This document shows, in pieces, positions 21,246-23,912 of a DNA stretch of 23,912 nt. The translations under genes were made by a program, and so were the position numbers. Below the pieces are notes generated by a model. The model ran no database searches. It was not told the origin of the DNA and saw only the letters and a list, made by a program, of their open reading frames with translations. Each line of letters opens with the position of its first letter. Within the stretch, counting starts at the first letter, position 1. Source of the stretch: Bacteroidales bacterium (GTDB lineage Bacteria > Bacteroidota > Bacteroidia > Bacteroidales > Muribaculaceae); contig DXYS01000078.1 of NCBI GenBank assembly GCA_019415705.1, positions 14,258 through 38,169 on the forward strand. The letters are read 5' to 3'.

Positions 21246-23669
21246 TTACCCCCTTGCAATCTTGTCGGTCAGGGCGCAGTCGATGACCTCGCGGACACCA
21301 TTGACATAGTGGAACGTCAGTCCGTCGACATAGCGCGGAGCGATGTCCTCGACATCTTTGCGGTTTTCGACCGAGATGATGATGTCGGTTATGCCGGCGC
21401 GCTTGGCGGCAAGGATTTTCTCCTTGATGCCTCCGACGGGCAACACTTTGCCGCGCAGCGTTATCTCACCGGTCATGGCAATGCGTTCGGCAACGAGACG
21501 GCGTGTGAAGGCCGAAACAATAGCCGTGGCGATAGTAATGCCGGCCGACGGTCCGTCCTTGGGGATAGCGCCCTCGGGGAAGTGGATGTGAAGGTTGTTC
21601 TCGTTGAACTTCTCAGCGGGGATGCCGAGTTCGGCCGAATGTGACTTGACCCATTGGAGCGCAATAGTCGCCGACTCCTTCATCACATCGCCGAGATTGC
21701 CGGTGATGGTCAGACGGTCGCCTTTGCCGGGAGACAAAGTGGCCTCGGCGAGCAATATCTCACCGCCTACCGCTGTCCAAGCAAGTCCTGTCACAACACC
21801 GGCAAATTCATTGCCTTCATATTTGTCACGGCTGAACGGAGCAAGGCCGAGCATATCCTTGAGGTCTGCGACTCCGACAAGCTCGGGGAACGGTTTATTG
21901 CTCATTTTAGCAAGCACACATTTGCGTGCAATCGCGGCGAGTTTCTTTTCGAGCTGACGGACTCCGCTCTCGGCCGTATAACTCTCTATGACCGAAGTCA
22001 GGGCCTCGTCCGAGATATTGAGAGCCCCCTCTTCAATATTGTGCTCGGCAATAACACGCGGCAGCAGATGACGACGCGCTATCTCGACCTTTTCCTCAAG
22101 CAGATAGCCCGAGAGGTCAATAATCTCCATGCGGTCAAGCAGCGGCAGCTGGATTGAAGATAGCGTGTTGGCCGTTGCGATGAACAGCACATGCGACAGG
22201 TCATAGTCCACGTCAACATAGTTGTCGTGGAAGAATTTGTTCTGCTCCGGGTCGAGCACCTCAAGGAGAGCCGACGACGGGTCGCCCTTATAATCTTTGC
22301 CAATCTTGTCTATCTCGTCAAGGAGCAGGACGGGATTGATGGTCTTGGCACGCTTCATGGCCTCAATGATACGTCCGGGCATCGCGCCGATATATGTGCG
22401 GCGGTGACCGCGAATCTCCGACTCGTCATGCAGACCGCCGAGCGACACGCGCTGATAGACGCGGCCGAGCGCACGGGCAATCGACTTGCCGAGCGACGTC
22501 TTGCCCACACCGGGAGCGCCGACAAGACATATGATGGGAGCCTTGCCGCCGGGATTGTTCATCAGTACGGCGAGCTGTTCGAGTATGCGCTCCTTGACCT
22601 TCTCAAGACCGTAGTGGTCCATCTCGAGGATGTCGTGTGCGAGTTCGAAGTCCTCGTTAAGAGGCGACTCATCGCGCCACGGCAGGTCAAGAAGCAATTC
22701 AAGATATGAATACTGGACGGCATAGTCAGGCGACTGAGGATTATAACGGCGTAGTTTGCCAATCTCACGGTCAAAGACATCGGCAACCGCCTGCGGCATA
22801 CCTGACTCTTCGGCACGCTGAGCCAACGCGTCAATTTCATCGGGAGAGTCACCATAAAGTTCCTCTCTGATAGTCTCCATCTGCTGCTGCAAGAACACGT
22901 TACGCTGATTCTGATCGAGACTCTGACGTGTACGGTCCATTATTTCACGGCTGATATTTACCTTCTCTTCACTGAGATTCAGCGCCTCGAGCAATCCATA
23001 AGCGCGTTTCAGCAACGTAGGCTGCGAAAGCAGACCGCTTTTCACTTCAATCGACAGATTCATATGCGTGGCGATATAGTTGATAAGATCGCCCTGCGAG
23101 CTAATCTGATTTATTGCGAATACAGCCTCCTTGGAGTTTTCAACTGTCTTGTTTATGATATTTACGGCTGTCTCCTTGATCTTGTCGACAAGGATGCCGA
23201 ACTCCTCAACATTACGCGGACGCCCCTCATGGATTAGTTTTACTTTCGCCACGAGATATGGCACGGCTGTAGCCGAATCGCTCTCGCCTAAAATCTGGAA
23301 CTTCCCGCGCGCACGAACAAGCGCCGTATGCGTTCCGTCAGGCAGGTCAAAAATCTTGAGGACGTCTGCAACAACACCATAACGGTATATGCCTCCGTCT
23401 ATAGCCGGTGCCGACACCTCCGGGTCAATCTGACAGACAATGCCGACAGGTGTATAGTTTTCGACTGAAAGACGTGCGACCGCGATAGAAGCTTCGCGAC
23501 CTAACGAAATAGGTATTGTAATGCCGGGGAACAGCACAAGATTGCGCGTAGCAAGCAGAGGCAGATTGTCTACATCCGGCTCTACTGAAAAACGGCGCTC
23601 GTCTATGTCGATTTGGCCGATAGCAACGGCCTGACCGTCTTCCCGGTCATTTTCGGGTTTAAAACTCAT
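21246..23669 (-). CDS. lon: ATP-dependent Lon protease (endopeptidase La)
   Basis: Hexameric AAA+ protease that degrades misfolded and regulatory proteins in the cytoplasm. The 807-aa protein has the LonN substrate domain (from about residue 38, LPLLATRNLVLFPG), a helical region (about 240-335), the AAA+ module with Walker A GAPGVGKT (384-391) and Walker B VLLLDEIDKI, and the C-terminal serine protease domain with the Ser-Lys dyad (about S708 in PKDGPSAG and K749 in GGIKEKI). Length and order are those of LonA. Its leader carries a sigma-54 type promoter and several dyads. It ends at a hairpin terminator facing aguB. Confidence 0.97.
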   Translation of the reverse strand: MSFKPENDREDGQAVAIGQIDIDERRFSVEPDVDNLPLLATRNLVLFPGITIPISLGREASIAVARLSVENYTPVGIVCQIDPEVSAPAIDGGIYRYGVVADVLKIFDLPDGTHTALVRARGKFQILGESDSATAVPYLVAKVKLIHEGRPRNVEEFGILVDKIKETAVNIINKTVENSKEAVFAINQISSQGDLINYIATHMNLSIEVKSGLLSQPTLLKRAYGLLEALNLSEEKVNISREIMDRTRQSLDQNQRNVFLQQQMETIREELYGDSPDEIDALAQRAEESGMPQAVADVFDREIGKLRRYNPQSPDYAVQYSYLELLLDLPWRDESPLNEDFELAHDILEMDHYGLEKVKERILEQLAVLMNNPGGKAPIICLVGAPGVGKTSLGKSIARALGRVYQRVSLGGLHDESEIRGHRRTYIGAMPGRIIEAMKRAKTINPVLLLDEIDKIGKDYKGDPSSALLEVLDPEQNKFFHDNYVDVDYDLSHVLFIATANTLSSIQLPLLDRMEIIDLSGYLLEEKVEIARRHLLPRVIAEHNIEEGALNISDEALTSVIESYTAESGVRQLEKKLAAIARKCVLAKMSNKPFPELVGVADLKDMLGLAPFSRDKYEGNEFAGVVTGLAWTAVGGEILLAEATLSPGKGDRLTITGNLGDVMKESATIALQWVKSHSAELGIPAEKFNENNLHIHFPEGAIPKDGPSAGITIATAIVSAFTRRLVAERIAMTGEITLRGKVLPVGGIKEKILAAKRAGITDIIISVENRKDVEDIAPRYVDGLTFHYVNGVREVIDCALTDKIARG

Positions 23670-23702
23670 ATATATTTTGCGAATTATTTTCTACTTGTTT
23701 TG

Positions 23703-23762
23703 TCATACTTGTGAGTATGATGCAGACAATGATATGTCACATATCGTGATTTCATCATACTT
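23703..23762 (-). promoter_or_regulatory. Dyads in the lon leader
   Basis: TCATACT-TGTG-AGTATGA (23703-23720) and GATATG-TCA-CATATC (23731-23745), then a second TCATACTT (23755-23762) in direct repeat with the first, 52 bases away. GTATGATG (23715-23722) also pairs with CATCATAC (23753-23760). They lie between the predicted start and the lon ATG, so they may be operators or fold in the 5' leader. Confidence 0.5.
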
Positions 23763-23767
23763 ATTAC

Positions 23768-23783
23768 AGCAAAAGCAATGCCA
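23768..23783 (-). promoter_or_regulatory. Sigma-54 type -24/-12 promoter of lon
   Basis: Read on the minus strand: TGGCAT (23783-23778), five bases TGCTT, then TTGCT (23772-23768), preceded by T, with ten bases between GG and GC. The predicted start is near 23757, leaving a leader of about 88 bases. A housekeeping-like TAACTTTG (23789-23782) overlaps the -24 box, so the region could be read by either sigma factor. Confidence 0.68.
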
Positions 23784-23912
23784 AAGTTACTAATTTCGGC
23801 TCAGCTCTGAAAGAATAACACATTAATAATTAAAAAGACCGTCAATCAAAGTAAATTTGCAGGTTCAACTGGCAAGTGCAAAATTAGCGATTTGTTTGAA
23901 GAACTCAGTCTT

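Noticed and set aside
23852..23859. Plus-strand TAAATTTG near the window end as a promoter for a gene beyond it
   Set aside because: Matches TAnnTTTG but has no -33 box, and no downstream gene is visible to support it.

Overview
The window reads as chromosomal DNA of a Bacteroidales gut-type bacterium, most likely Muribaculaceae. This rests on recognition of protein sequences and on these signs: upstream regions carry the Bacteroidota housekeeping promoter core TAnnTTTG; Shine-Dalgarno sites are mostly absent; a small lipoprotein carries the acidic Bacteroidota lipoprotein export signal after its cysteine; and a DUF1599-DoxX-tpiA-SPOR-folE cluster is present. No rRNA, tRNA, CRISPR array or transposase gene was seen.

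Layout. Positions 1-4754 are a minus-strand block: DUF1599 protein, DoxX/MauE membrane protein, tpiA, SPOR protein, folE and the 5' part of thrS (cut by the window edge). It starts at a good TTTG-N19-TACTTTTG promoter. Positions 4821-8707 (minus) hold gyrA followed by a secreted TPR protein, closed by a 13-bp terminator hairpin. From 8948 to 15843 the plus strand carries clpC, a PlsC acyltransferase, two paralogous small envelope proteins and htpG. Positions 16030-18822 are an AT-rich accessory stretch with small unknown proteins, a probable surface lipoprotein, a DUF4136 lipoprotein and a 158-bp imperfect palindrome. Positions 18970-21123 (plus) encode a 77-aa acidic protein, agmatine deiminase and N-carbamoylputrescine amidase, the last two steps of the arginine/agmatine route to putrescine. 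Lon protease (21246-23669, minus) closes the window.

Most interesting observation. The three protein quality-control genes here, clpC, htpG and lon, each have a sigma-54 type -24/-12 promoter match with exact GG-N10-GC spacing upstream: TGGCAC-N5-TTGCT, TGGCAT-N5-TTGCA and TGGCAT-N5-TTGCT. I noticed no other match upstream of any gene in the window. This suggests that an RpoN/enhancer-binding-protein circuit controls proteostasis in this lineage, unlike the sigma-32 or HrcA/CtsR schemes of model bacteria. It is inference from sequence and has not been tested.

Second is the 158-bp palindromic element (17408-17565), which may be a miniature mobile element or a structured RNA.
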